Assembly (NCBI GenBank): GCA_964019425.1
Contig: OZ025804.1
Coordinates: forward strand, 248,001 to 312,000
Reading direction: 5' to 3'
DNA length: 64,000 bases
DNA from: Flectonema sp. DT1601
Lineage: Eukaryota; Euglenozoa; Diplonemea; Diplonemida; Diplonemidae
Of the stretch, positions 8,967 through 19,857 are shown piece after piece (the stretch's first letter is position 1; each line of letters begins with the position of its first letter). Both the position numbers and the translations under genes were made by a program. Below the pieces are notes generated by a model that saw nothing but the letters and a program-made list of their open reading frames with translations, had not been told where the DNA came from and did no database searches.

Positions 8967-10466
8967 ATGGGAATCTGGCGTGATTGGTGGAAAGGTGATG
9001 ATCAATGGAAGTTATTTTGGGCTCTCGCATGGCCGCAAGCAATGAGTGATAGTTCGTTGGTGATAAGTCAGATCGTTGACACTGCTTGTATTGGGCACAT
9101 TGTTGGAGTCGATGCCATGGCTGCAGCATCCATAGCCCAAGCGTTTATGAGCCTTACTCAAATCTTCGCTTTGTCCACAGCGAACTGTCTTAATACGTTG
9201 TGTCCACAAGCACTCGGATCTGGTAATAAAAAACTAGCAGGTGTTTGGCTACAGGCTGGAATCGTTTGCTTTTCCTTCGCGATTGTACCAGTTTTTTTTA
9301 TTTGGTGGTTTTCCACTGAAAAAGCTCTCAGAGCAATGGGTATGGCAGATGACGTGTCTCACATGGCACTTAGATTCGCAAAGTATTCCATCCCGGCTTA
9401 CTATTTTCAAGGCATCCGTTATTGTTGTGAACAATATTTTGCTTCGATTCATATTGCAAAACCTGCTATGATAGCAAATCTGTTTTTTACAGCTGCGAAC
9501 TTGGGATTCAACATCCTGTTTATGTCTGGTATTCCGGGGACGTCGTGGGATGGTTTAGGTTATATTGGATCTCCTATTTCTAATGCAGTTTGTCAATCGT
9601 TACAAGTAACTGCTTACTTAACTTATTGTTGTTACGTGAAACAATATCACAAAGACTATTGGCCTGATACTCCTGTTCATAAAAACTTAACTCTCGCAAG
9701 AATGAAAGAATACGCAAAACTATCAGTTCCGATGGCATTAGGGATGCTTCTTGAGGAAGGACAATGGCAATTATTAATGGTTTTTACTGCACATTTGGGA
9801 TCTGCTGACGTGTCTGCATGGGCTTGTGTTGGTATTCTGTGGCAAATTCTATCATCAGCGTCTTTTGGATTTTGTAAAGCTGTAAACATTCGAGTAGCTC
9901 ATTTACTAGGTTCTGGTGAACTCAAAGACACCTTTCGAACGATAGCATACGGAATGATATCAGTCGGGTTATTTAGTGTTTTATCTGGAGTGTCTGTTTA
10001 TTCTTTTCGAGATTACGTTGGTAAAATCTACACCACCGATGATAAAGTAATCAGCTCTATTAAAGGAATGTGTTGGTTGATGGCAGTCTCACTACTACCT
10101 CTTAACTTAGGAGCTGTTGGTTTATTCGTTCTTGATGCTCAAGGACGTCCTAGTGTCTCAGCAGCTATTATCGCACTTGGTACATGGGGATTAAACGTTC
10201 CGTTAGCAGCTGTGTTTATATACAAATATGACCTTGGTCCAAAGGGACCACTACTGGCAGCAATCTCAGGCTATGGTGCTTCAATGACAGCTTGTTCAGT
10301 ATTGCTTTATTTTTCAAATTGGGAAAAGTACATCAGACAAGCGAGGGAGAGAAGTGAAATTCTCAGAAAAGAGAAAGAAAAAGAAGAACAGGCAGCAAAG
10401 GACATCGAGTCTGGTTCTAGCAGCGATGAGGACCAAATCGACGAGAGCCGTCCGCTCATTCAATAG
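8967..10466 (+). CDS. MATE-family multidrug and toxin extrusion transporter
   Basis: 499 aa from the ATG at 8967. The 31-codon in-frame extension upstream is lysine/isoleucine low complexity from the homopolymer spacer and is excluded. About twelve hydrophobic segments form the two MatE halves. Typical family text is present: WALAWPQAMSDSSLVISQIVD in TM1, NTLCPQALGSGNKKLAGVWL after TM2, and KLSVPMALGMLLEEGQWQLL opening the second half with the conserved E-x-W pattern. MATE proteins export organic cations and xenobiotics against a proton or sodium gradient at the plasma or vacuolar membrane. The C-terminus is a charged cytosolic tail with an acidic serine-rich stretch (ESGSSSDEDQIDESRPLIQ). 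The ETRPLI-like end could be a dileucine sorting signal (inference). Confidence 0.92.
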   Translation: MGIWRDWWKGDDQWKLFWALAWPQAMSDSSLVISQIVDTACIGHIVGVDAMAAASIAQAFMSLTQIFALSTANCLNTLCPQALGSGNKKLAGVWLQAGIVCFSFAIVPVFFIWWFSTEKALRAMGMADDVSHMALRFAKYSIPAYYFQGIRYCCEQYFASIHIAKPAMIANLFFTAANLGFNILFMSGIPGTSWDGLGYIGSPISNAVCQSLQVTAYLTYCCYVKQYHKDYWPDTPVHKNLTLARMKEYAKLSVPMALGMLLEEGQWQLLMVFTAHLGSADVSAWACVGILWQILSSASFGFCKAVNIRVAHLLGSGELKDTFRTIAYGMISVGLFSVLSGVSVYSFRDYVGKIYTTDDKVISSIKGMCWLMAVSLLPLNLGAVGLFVLDAQGRPSVSAAIIALGTWGLNVPLAAVFIYKYDLGPKGPLLAAISGYGASMTACSVLLYFSNWEKYIRQARERSEILRKEKEKEEQAAKDIESGSSSDEDQIDESRPLIQ

Positions 10467-11106
10467 CAGTGATTGCCTTGGTGGATTACAAATATGTTCT
10501 GTTTCTCTTGTCTCTCAAAAAGCGAATATAATAACAAAGAAAACCCTTCACGTTGTTATGTTGTTATCCTCTCGTATAACATGCTCACTAATGTGATAAT
10601 GAATACGATCGCATAAATGAGGTTGTCAGGGGTTTCTTTTTTTCCTTTCACTCAATTGTAAAACCTTCTCTTGTCTATTTCGTGCACGTAGTAAAGCTTT
10701 AATGCTTGCCCTACCTTAGGCGTGGCCTTGTTTATTTTTATTCCATTTTCTTGGGAAGCCTCTACCTCTCCAAATCATCCTACTTTTTTAACTAATGTTC
10801 GATAAGCTTCCCCCCCTTCGCTTAAGAATGCGGTATCATATTACCCTCTTTTTGTTTCTCGTTGTTTTGTCTTTTCTTCTTTTCCCTGTGAGCCATCTGT
10901 ATGGGTGGGTGGGAACCTCTGTTTCTTTTTCTTTTTCATATTTTTTTTTTAAATTCCCGCGTTCTTTTGTATTAATAAAAGTTGTCAAAGTTTCACTCTG
11001 TTTTCTAAGGTCCTGAAGTGGAAGAAATCTTTTTAAGCGGGGGAAAAAAAAAAAAAAAAAAAAAAAAACTGAAATCACTTCTGATTTATTACCACGATCA
11101 GATAAC
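10467..11106. other. spacer downstream of MATE gene
   Basis: No supported gene. It holds one more copy of the TTGTCAAAGTTTCA motif (10981-10995) and a long A run at about 11044-11068. Confidence 0.6.
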
Positions 11107-11274
11107 GTGGGGAGGTGATATTTCACAAACAGCTGGTTGCATCTTAGCTGGGGATCTATTCCCGAGTTGGTCTTTATGTATAAAAAAAACAAACCAAAAT
11201 AAAATAAAATTGAACATCGTCCTATTTCCTTTTCCTACTGGTGAACTACATAAATAGGGCTGTTCTTCACAAAC

Positions 11275-11310
<36 letters not shown>

Positions 11311-11410
11311 CAAGAGCTTAATATTTTCCTAGGAATGTTGTCAAAATTGACTTAAGCACAACTACCCCTGGGATTCTAGCTCGTGAACGACGAAAGTCAA
11401 TTTATATATT
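11107..11410 (+). repeat. tandem 0.3-kb block, copy 1, hairpin-rich
   Basis: Begins GTGGGGAGGTGATATTTCAC and contains small inverted repeats (AGCT...AGCT; GGGGA TCTA TTCCC), a T tract of about 30 nt and then GCCAAGAGCTTA. Nearly identical to 11463-11773. The frames in it are open only by chance and change with tract length. It is a recent tandem duplication and possibly a non-coding RNA pair. Confidence 0.75.
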
Positions 11411-11462
11411 TAAAAAAAAAAAGAATTAATTAAAATTACTACTAATTTATTTACTACAACGT

Positions 11463-11773
11463 GTGGGGAGGTGATATTTCACAAACGTCTGGTTGCATCT
11501 TAGCTGGGGATCTATTCCCGAGTTGGTCTTTATGTATAAAAAAAACAAACCAAAATAAAATAAAATTGAACATCGTCCTATTTTTTTTCCTACTGGTGAA
11601 CTACATAAATAGGGCTGTTCTTCACAAACGTTTTTTTTTTTTTTTTTTTTTTCTTTTTTTTTGCCAAGAGCTTATAATTTTCCTAGGAACGGTTTTTTTG
11701 TTGCCAAAATTGAACCAAGCAAACTACCTCCGGAATTCTAACTCGTGAACGACGAGAGTCAATTTATAAATTT
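11463..11773 (+). repeat. tandem 0.3-kb block, copy 2
   Basis: Second copy, about 356 nt downstream of the first. The first 130 nt are almost unchanged, while the part after the T tract (GCCAAGAGCTTATAATTTTC, then CTCGTGAACGACGA) has more substitutions. Same orientation as copy 1. Confidence 0.75.
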
Positions 11774-12220
11774 AAAAAAAAAAAAAAAAAAAAAAACATC
11801 TTCCTAGCTTTGCATTTCTAGCTCGCATCTTCCTTTCACAGACTGCTATATTGCTGAACATTCTTTTTAAAATAAAAGTAAATTACTATTCGTAGAAGAA
11901 GGAGGATATGTCATTTGATTTTCTGACCGCCCTTGAGCAAACTGCCTTCGATATACCTCTGAGAGATTTCAGAAGTACCCAATCACACCCTGCTATCCTA
12001 TAAGGGTGTTAATCTGTTTTTCATTTTTTTTTTTGTTGTTGTTATTGTTTTCCGAGTATATATTAATGGACAGGTCGAGTGCCATTACCCCCCTGCGATA
12101 ATTTCCGCCATCAATATCGCCTGTTGATGATGTTAAAAAGCTCTTTCGTTTTACGAGAGCGAGAGTAACGTCGACGTAGTAAATTATAACATTTTTTAAC
12201 ACGAACAGCCCTCCATTGAA
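11774..12220. other. spacer before JMJD6-like gene
   Basis: No gene seen. An ACACGAACAG acceptor-like site (12200-12208) lies 12 nt before the next start codon. Confidence 0.55.
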
Positions 12221-13483
12221 ATGGCCGACTGGGAACGGTCTGTTCGACATGTCAAGAGAAAGGAACGCACTGACATGAAACTGTGCGAGTGGGATTGCAG
12301 TGGATTTGCTTCTGAGAGAAAGGCAGAGTTTGAAGAAGCGTGTGAACGTTGTGTTGGTGGAGTTGTCAGAGCTGACATAAACAACTTATCAACTGAAGAT
12401 TTCATGGAATTGGAAAGAGGTAAAAACGTAGTCATCGTACGAGGCATTCCTGAGGCTGAAAATTGGAACACAGAGTTATTCACGTTCAATTCTATTTATA
12501 AAAGGTTTGCTAAACATTCCTTTAAAGTCGGCAAAGATGATGATGGTCATGCTCTTCGACTCTCTCTCGAAGAATATCAAAAATATTCAAAACACCAATC
12601 AGATGATTCACCACTTTATATATTTGACAGTGTTTTTGGTAACAAACATACACGACCTGATTTGTTATCGGGGTACCGACCTCCTTCACTGTTTCCGGAT
12701 GACTATTTCTCTGTATTAGGTGACAATAGACCTCCTCACAGATGGTTTCTCATGGGTCCGAAGAGATCAGGAACATCGTGTCACATTGACCCCTTGGATA
12801 CTTCAGCATGGAACACCCTCTTAGTTGGAAGAAAGAAATGGGCTTTTATCGACCCGACAGTTCCAAGACGAGTAGCAAAAGGTCGTTCAGTACTCAAACC
12901 TGGTGAGGATGATGAGGCAATTCATTTTTTTGTTAATTTGATACCTCGTCTGAGAGCCGAAGGGATATCTGTCACTGAAGTTATTCAGGAAGAGGGAGAA
13001 ACAATATTCGTCCCGGGGGGGTATTGGCATTGCGTATTAAATATAACCGACACTATAGCAGTCACTCAGAATTATTGCGGTCGTAACAACTTCGACACAG
13101 TCTGGCGGAGTAGTCGTTATGAACGACCTTGTCTTAGTACAAAGTGGTTGAAATTAATGAGCCCGGAACTTAAAAAGAGAGCGATGGCATTAAACTCAAT
13201 GGATGCGTTTGATATGGATCGACTGCTATTGCATAATAACGAACGTCGAATTCGAAGACGTGCGCGTAGAAAAAGTCGAACTATGGCAGCAGCAAAACGA
13301 AAGGCTACTCGCCGTGGTACTCAATGGTGTCAATCTAAGTGGGAAGCGTCGTACTCACCAACGCTATCAGAGTCGACGGTATCTACTTCGTCGTCTTCCT
13401 CAGATTCTGATTCGGACAGCTCGGGGTACACTACATCCACATCATCATCATCTACGTCATTTAATGAGGTAATCAGAAAATAG
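12221..13483 (+). CDS. JMJD6-like JmjC-domain dioxygenase
   Basis: 420 aa, close to human JMJD6 (403 aa). The sequence follows JMJD6 closely: PLYIFDSVFG (131-140), PPHRWFLMGPKRSGTSCHID (171-190), TSAWNTLLVGRKKWAF, GETIFVPGGYWHCVLN and TIAVTQN. The iron-binding triad H-x-D...H is intact at H188, D190 and H270, and the lysine in GRKKW fits the 2-oxoglutarate site. JMJD6 is an Fe(II)/2-oxoglutarate enzyme that hydroxylates lysines of splicing factors in the nucleus; arginine demethylation is debated. The C-terminus has a very basic arginine stretch (about 355-385) and a serine run, as in animals, suggesting nuclear targeting. A JMJD6 acting on splicing proteins would fit a genome with many introns (inference). 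Confidence 0.92.
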   Translation: MADWERSVRHVKRKERTDMKLCEWDCSGFASERKAEFEEACERCVGGVVRADINNLSTEDFMELERGKNVVIVRGIPEAENWNTELFTFNSIYKRFAKHSFKVGKDDDGHALRLSLEEYQKYSKHQSDDSPLYIFDSVFGNKHTRPDLLSGYRPPSLFPDDYFSVLGDNRPPHRWFLMGPKRSGTSCHIDPLDTSAWNTLLVGRKKWAFIDPTVPRRVAKGRSVLKPGEDDEAIHFFVNLIPRLRAEGISVTEVIQEEGETIFVPGGYWHCVLNITDTIAVTQNYCGRNNFDTVWRSSRYERPCLSTKWLKLMSPELKKRAMALNSMDAFDMDRLLLHNNERRIRRRARRKSRTMAAAKRKATRRGTQWCQSKWEASYSPTLSESTVSTSSSSSDSDSDSSGYTTSTSSSSTSFNEVIRK

Positions 13484-14072
13484 ATTTTCACTTTTTAGAA
13501 AAAAAATAAACTGACTCAATCAAAAAGTCTTATTATGGACTGCACCCCATGACATCTTCATAAAGTTACTGACTTGTTCGTTTTATTTTTATTTATGTTT
13601 CGCAGCACTTGACTTGACGTCGATTGGTGTGAATTTTTAGTACCTCATTTGTTATAGAATGAGATTTTTTTATATGTTTTTTTTTTTTTTTTTTTTACTT
13701 GATTCTGTGTGGTATGCTGTTAGCACTTCTACAACGGTAAAGTAGTCACAAATATAGTGAATACCTTCTGTAGTTGTGTTGATGTTTTTGAAAACTCTCT
13801 TAAGAGGCATTTTCTGATCCCTGAAATCTTCCTTTTTTTCAAAATTATAATATTTCACAAAAAAACAGTTCATATGGAAAAAGAATTAGTTACGGTGGGG
13901 AGGTTAAAAGAGAGAGTTTAGAGAATTTAGTCACTGTGTCATCATAAGTTTATTATTTAGATTTGATACAGTACAGAAGTTTTATATTTGTCCCCTCCCT
14001 CTTTTTCTTCTTCTTTGTCTCCCCTTGGTGATAGTTTCGATCCCTTTTTTTCCCCTTCTTTTCTTTTCACGA
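13484..14072. other. spacer
   Basis: No supported gene. Contains a T run at 13678-13696 and a long C/T-rich tract directly before the next start codon. Confidence 0.6.
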
Positions 14073-15080
14073 ATGGAATTGACTGTCAGAAACATCCTCA
14101 CTGACGATGCTGAGGTGATAACGATACTGCCGAGTGATTCTTTGAATTGTTTAAAAGAAAAAGTTGTGGAAATATTTGGAATCACTGACTTCGATTTGAT
14201 CCATGAAGGAGACGTCCTATCTCACCAACAATCGTTAATGGAAATGTCTGGAAATGAAGAAATTCTTATCGAACCTTCGTCTGAGTTACACGCCAAAACG
14301 ATACTTAACAAGGCGGGTTATGTTCATTCTGGTAAAGAGCTGGAGAGATGTATAGAAAATGGTGATGAAAAAAATATCATTCACTTCATTCGCTTAGAAG
14401 AATCTTTATTTAGAAAAGCAATTGGACATTGTTGTGCAATCGGATTCCATGTCGCAGTTAAGTCGTTGCTATCATCAGGTAGGACTCTGTCGCAGTCGGA
14501 TCAGGATTACTGTTTTAGGAGGGGTTGTGCAAGTAGTAACGAAACTGCACATGAAGCGATTTCTGAACTTTTAAAACACGGATTACGACCTGAGATCTCA
14601 CCGTTAGATTTAGCGTGTACAACAGGAACTGGGAAGACTATTGAAATGTTAATTGAGAATGGTATCTGTTCACCTTTACGTCATCTCAGAGGCGAGTGTT
14701 CACTAAGCAAAGCAATCTCATCACGTAACTCTGAAGCGATTGATACTCTTTGTAGATTGTGTCCTCATTCTTGTCCATGGTCACTTATTTGTGCTTCCAA
14801 AATGGGCGATTCTTGTACTGCTGAGAAGCTTCTCGGCTTTGGAACGAATCCCAACACCTATCGTTGGGGAGATGGCCCTCTTCAATTAGCTTGTCGTAGC
14901 AATAGTCTCGAGACTGTTAAAGTTTTATTATGTCATGGGGCTGACATTAGTGTCAGTAATAGAGAAGGAATATCACCAATTCAGGAAATCACTCGCAGAA
15001 GAGGCGACATTTCAATAGAAAATCTTCTTTATGAAACAAAAAAAATAAGAAGAATTGAACGGCAGATTCAAGAGAGGTGA
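14073..15080 (+). CDS. ubiquitin-like plus ankyrin-repeat protein
   Basis: 335 aa from the ATG at 14073; the TTG-initiated extension to 14025 is a translated pyrimidine tract and is rejected. Residues 1-75 read like a ubiquitin fold: MELTVRNILTDDAEVITI, then SLNCLKEKVVEIFG, then a GDVLSHQQSL turn, in the same order as ubiquitin's strands and helix. The rest contains ankyrin-like helical repeats: SPLDLACTTGTGKTIEMLIE and, clearest, PLQLACRSNSLETVKVLLCH with GADISVSNREG. Such proteins are usually adaptors. I do not recognise an orthologue. The ubiquitin-like start recalls the two BspA-LRR proteins at 36-41 kb. Confidence 0.65.
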   Translation: MELTVRNILTDDAEVITILPSDSLNCLKEKVVEIFGITDFDLIHEGDVLSHQQSLMEMSGNEEILIEPSSELHAKTILNKAGYVHSGKELERCIENGDEKNIIHFIRLEESLFRKAIGHCCAIGFHVAVKSLLSSGRTLSQSDQDYCFRRGCASSNETAHEAISELLKHGLRPEISPLDLACTTGTGKTIEMLIENGICSPLRHLRGECSLSKAISSRNSEAIDTLCRLCPHSCPWSLICASKMGDSCTAEKLLGFGTNPNTYRWGDGPLQLACRSNSLETVKVLLCHGADISVSNREGISPIQEITRRRGDISIENLLYETKKIRRIERQIQER

Positions 15081-15491
15081 ATCTCAATCACAATTTTAAC
15101 TATATTTGTCCATCCTTTAAAGGGGGATATTTCAAATTAGGCGGGAAAAATAAATAAGAAGAATTACGAGGCCCTTTTATTCTTCCTCCCTTTAGAGGGT
15201 TTCAGGAATGAATATTCAAAGGTGATTGTGTTCGATGGTAATATTTTTTACACACTTCGTTCATTTCTTTGAACGAAGAACTTTTCATTTTTTCTTTTAA
15301 AATTATTTTGATTTTTATTCTTGTTGCTGAGCACATTTTCTAATCAGAAAATATATGCCTCAAAAAAATAAAAAAAAAATGGAAAAACGTTGATTACTGA
15401 GTCTCCTTGCCTTATTCGTCAGCGTTTATTTGTTTGATTATTATAACGCTATTATGACACTTTTACAATGACAGGAAACTAACACCGAAGC
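15081..15491. other. spacer
   Basis: No gene seen. A CAATGACAG acceptor-like site (15467-15475) lies 16 nt upstream of the next start codon. Confidence 0.55.
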
Positions 15492-18400
15492 ATGATGGAG
15501 GAGGAATTGCAATGTGTTGTGTGTCGAACTATAATGTGTGATCCAAGAGTGTTGTCCTGTCAGCATATGTTATGTTTGAGGTGTTCTCATGGGGTCAGCG
15601 ACAGGGCAAAAACTGATGTCACAGTAAAATGTCCATTTGGATGTGGTGTAACTGAAGTGACCGACGTCAGAACACTCCCAAGAAATACCACCGTCAGCAA
15701 TTTATGCTCCGGCTTAAGAGAGGAAAAACACAAACAAAATATGCTTCCCTGCGACTACTGTTGTGAGGGTGGGGAGGGTGAAGAAACTGACAAACCAGAG
15801 ATATGTCCGACTTGCAAAGCAGCCGTCTGTGAAAGCTGCAAAGCAGAAAACTCAGAACATGACTACCTCTGTAGGTCTGACGAGAGATATTATCCTTTCT
15901 TTATAGGATGGAACGCAGCAAGCGATAATTTAAAAAAACATTTAAACAGAAGAGGTCTATCCAACGCTACAATCAAAACAGTATCAAGACTGTATGCTCC
16001 CAGTCATTCTTTACGTGTCCATACCAAATGGAAAATTCAAACGTCAACGATAACAACAACAAAACCCCTTTTAACACTGTGTGATAACCAATTAGGATCG
16101 CCTTCTATAGTTGCAGAGGTAGAGGCTTCAGGATTAAAACCGTTATATTCAAAACAACTTTCTATTTTATATCGTTTACAAGAAGCACGTGGTAGACAGC
16201 TTGCGTTACTAAAAGCTCTGGATGAGCTTCTCAGTAATTCAGAACTCTCAAAACATTTAAACGACTTTTCATCCTCAATATCGAATCCAACATCTTGGGA
16301 TGGAGGTTTATCAAATGACATAGCCACACTTACTGAGATGCTTCTATTAATTTATAAACAACTATGCGCTCCTCTTCAGCGTAAAATTCACATTATTTCT
16401 GTATTGGAAGGACTCTCGCCACTGCCTGGAGGTAACACCAAGTCATCAAGAGCTGAGTCTAGATTGTTACTTAATATCGTAGCAGATATGGAAGAGGCAT
16501 TACGAAAACAAGGACAAGAAGAGGAAGAAGTATTTAACAAATTACAATCAACAACAACAACACTACTTCAACAACAATACATGGCATACGAGACATGGAA
16601 GGGAACAGTTGATCATAAGCAGGTCATTCCTGCTACGACGGCAGTCCTCATCGGAGGTGCTGAACTAATAAAAATAGGAAACGGATCTCAAGAAAAATAC
16701 GCCGCCAGTAATAGTGACAATTCATCGAAATCAAAAATAATTTTCTCGATTTCGAAAATTGTTTATTCAGGTTTGTATGACATAACTGTGGTATACGCAT
16801 CTCCTCAAGACACATCTATTACACTGTCAGTCGGCGATAATTGTATTACACTTGAGTTGACTGCCACGGGTGGCTTTGATCTTTTCGCATCCAAAACCAT
16901 AAATGACATTCACCTCAGCAATCTTAACAAAACGATAACACTAATTGGAATTGATAGGACCCTGGGGGCAGACTTTCAAGCTGTTGAGGTCGCATATTCT
17001 CAACACAATTTAAACAGCGAAACCTTAACAAATAATGTTTTCAGCAGCAGTAAAAGTTATACGGGTTCGGTCCAACATGAAGAAAGTTTAGCAGTGATGG
17101 CGTTCTGTCATCACATGCAATTAGAAATATTAAATACTTTTGATTTAATTTATGAAGAAGCTTCAGAAGAATATTGGAAAAATTCTCCAAAAAATGAAGC
17201 TTTAGAAAAAGAAGCAAACATCAGACATGAGAGGTTTGACCTGTTAAGTGTTCTGAGAAATGTTCAGCAAGTTCGGATTTTTCAAAGGCAATATTACAAT
17301 TGTGGAGTGTCTGGAATCCTGCAATTGACATTTTCACAACCGAGACCGTTTCCTGTGGTGTGTTTTCTTTTTGTTTTTATCAACCATGAAGTGAAATGTT
17401 CTTTTTACACATAACATCAACACCAACAGATGGTGCCCCTCCCAACTGCACCAAGCACTTCTTCACTACCAAACTTATTGCAGTCCCTACAGCCTAAGAT
17501 TCATGAGCTTCGGGAAGAGCAACAAAATAGTGTGATGCGGGTATGTTTCTAATCGTCTCTTGCTGTCACCAGATTATTAATAATTTAATTTAAAAATAAC
17601 CAACACAGGAGCCTCCTCAACACGTACAAGAACAGATTCAAAGAGTACTTCTTCAGACGTTAGAATTACTACACAGAGAACAAGTATTACAGCTGAGAGA
17701 GAGTGTTCAGATTACAAGGACTCAGTTGATTGTTCACATTGCTCCTGACTGTGTCACAGAGATGCTTCAAAACTTAACACCTGATCAACGAGACGCTATG
17801 CACAGTATTCAAAAGTGGACTACTGTACAAGATTTACAGTCTGTTCAACTACTGTGGAATAGAGCACTTGAGGAATACAAAGACTTACCAGAAACCAGTG
17901 AGACTGCTACTCAAAACACGAATCCAACACACCACGACGTGGCTGTCGGTACGGCTGACCTTCAAGTTGAAGAGGGATATGGAGATCAACACGCAGCAAT
18001 ACCCGGAATCGAACTTGGTGATACCAGACTTCAAAATCCACTCTCACTATATGCAACCACAGATGGGGAAAATCATATGGAGATTGCAGATGAATCGGGA
18101 ATTGAACTGGACTCACAATCTGATTCGCTTTTTGCAGCAACTGAGACATTGGCTTCGGTAGTAAATGCTGCAAGTGTTGACCCAGCCTCTGCTGAAGACG
18201 CTGTTACCGAATTACAACAGAAGATTGGAGATCGTCTTACGAAAGGTGTGGTTGACGGGCTCTTGAAGTACACCAAACTAGTCATCTTACAACGAAAACG
18301 ACTTGAGGAATGTATCGTCGAATTAGGTGCTCAGGAGGGTTCTTTAGGACCATTATTAGTACAGAAACAACGAGCTGTTGGAGCTGAAGCTGACAAGTTA

Positions 18401-19219
18401 GAAGTTCACTTAAAGATTGTTGAGCATCTTAAGAAGTTATTAAAATTAGCGCAGTCATGTAGATCCAGTTCTAAGAAGTTTGAATTGTTATCTCAAGTGG
18501 TGTTGGTTTTGAGGAAGTTACAAGTTGGAGGTTCTGGTAGTGTTCCAGACAAGGTTGATATATTATCACTTCAAGCTTGGATTGATGAAATACAACACAA
18601 TGAAGATCAATCTTTAGGAACGTGGTCTGACACATCTTCAGATGGATCGACTGATTCTTCAGAAGTACAAACTGCTGTTGGTGATCCTGTTGTACAGCAA
18701 TCCCTCCTCGCTTGGTTCGTACGAACTGAATCGATGACAGAAATAGGACTACTCGAGAGGTGTCTCACAACTAATGGTAATTGTTGGGATGTTCCTCAAC
18801 TTGAATTCAAACCAACTCAACAATCAAAAAAGAATTGTCACCAGAGAGCTGTTGCCATGACTGATAAGAATTGGCCAATTGATCTCCTAATATGCTGCTC
18901 AACACTTTTTCTTCAACAGAAGTTTCCTTTCTTTGAAGAATGGCAAATAGAAATGAATTCAGTCCCTTCGGAATGTGACTTTCAAGTTGTGTCTCACATT
19001 CCCTTCTATAAAGGAGAGTATGTAGTCCCAGGTGGGAAAACCAGTCAACACTTCATCATAAATGGACAGACTGGTGCTGTTTTCGCTGCTGATCCTCCGC
19101 TGTCGCTTCATCGACAACTCTTTCAAATCGTAAAAGATGTATTGAGACTTCCCACCACTTGGTTTGTGTTAAATGCTGTTGGTCTGTGGGCACGTTGGTC
19201 GTCTTCAAGGTTAAAATAA
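15492..19219 (+). CDS. large RING finger/B-box protein (TRIM-like)
   Basis: Three exons, join(15492..17357,17430..17540,17609..19219), give 1195 aa; both introns are phase 0 (GTGTGT...CAACAG, GTATGT...CACAG). The N-terminus is a RING finger (CVVC at 8-11, CQHMLCLRC, CPFGCG) that should bind an E2 enzyme. A B-box-like zinc motif follows (CDYCC...CPTCKAAVCESC). Next comes a helical region, then at about 380-500 a beta-sandwich-like segment (DNCITLELTATGGFDLFAS, DIHLSNLNKTITLIG) resembling carbohydrate-binding-module folds. The long C-terminal half is helical, acidic and unrecognised. RING plus B-box plus coiled coil is the TRIM E3 ubiquitin-ligase plan, but the rest of the architecture is unfamiliar. 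The last exon could contain one more small intron. Confidence 0.7.
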
Positions 19220-19857
19220 ACTTTCCGTTTTTTTTTTTGAGATTTGCTGTGTTGGTAATAAGAAAAGAAGGGGAGTAACTTGATACTAATAGGAAAAAAA
19301 AATAAAAAAAAAATAAGCATTTTAAAAAAAAAATCATACGTTGTGGTAAGGCTTACTTTTAGTTTTTATAATTTATTTTAATTCTGCGTCATGATCTGTT
19401 CTGTTTTTCCTTATTTTTTTTTAAAAAATAAAATTTAAATAAAAAAATAAAAAAATACATCCCTTCTGTTCTATTTACATGTATTTATAACATTATTTGA
19501 TTTTATTCTTAATGTTAACCTAAATTGGTTCAACAAAATAAATGGGGAAAAAAAAAAAAAAAAAAAAAAAAAAATGCCAACCCCGTCTTACTGTGTTGTA
19601 TCTGCAGTGAAGTTACAACCCTTCTCTGACTATTATAATTAGATGCAATATTTGTTATTGTTTTTTATTTTTTTATTTTTTTAAAAAAGAAGTTAAAAAT
19701 CAAATCCCTAATTCCCTTCACAGCTGATGTCAATATCGTAGATTGCAATATTCAACAGTTACCGTGCTTTTGCATTCGATTGAATTTTCCCGCCCTCTCC
19801 CCTTCTTTTGACTGATAACTATTAATACTAACCAACAGGAACTATAGTTGTCACAAC
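19220..19857. other. spacer
   Basis: A/T homopolymers, no gene. The sequence TACTAACCAACAG just upstream (19826-19840) combines a branch-point-like TACTAAC with an acceptor-like CAACAG before the next start codon. Confidence 0.6.

Noticed and set aside
10795-11748. Frames in the tandem 0.3-kb blocks
   Set aside because: The frames are set by T and A tract lengths that differ between the copies, and the translations are not conserved as protein.
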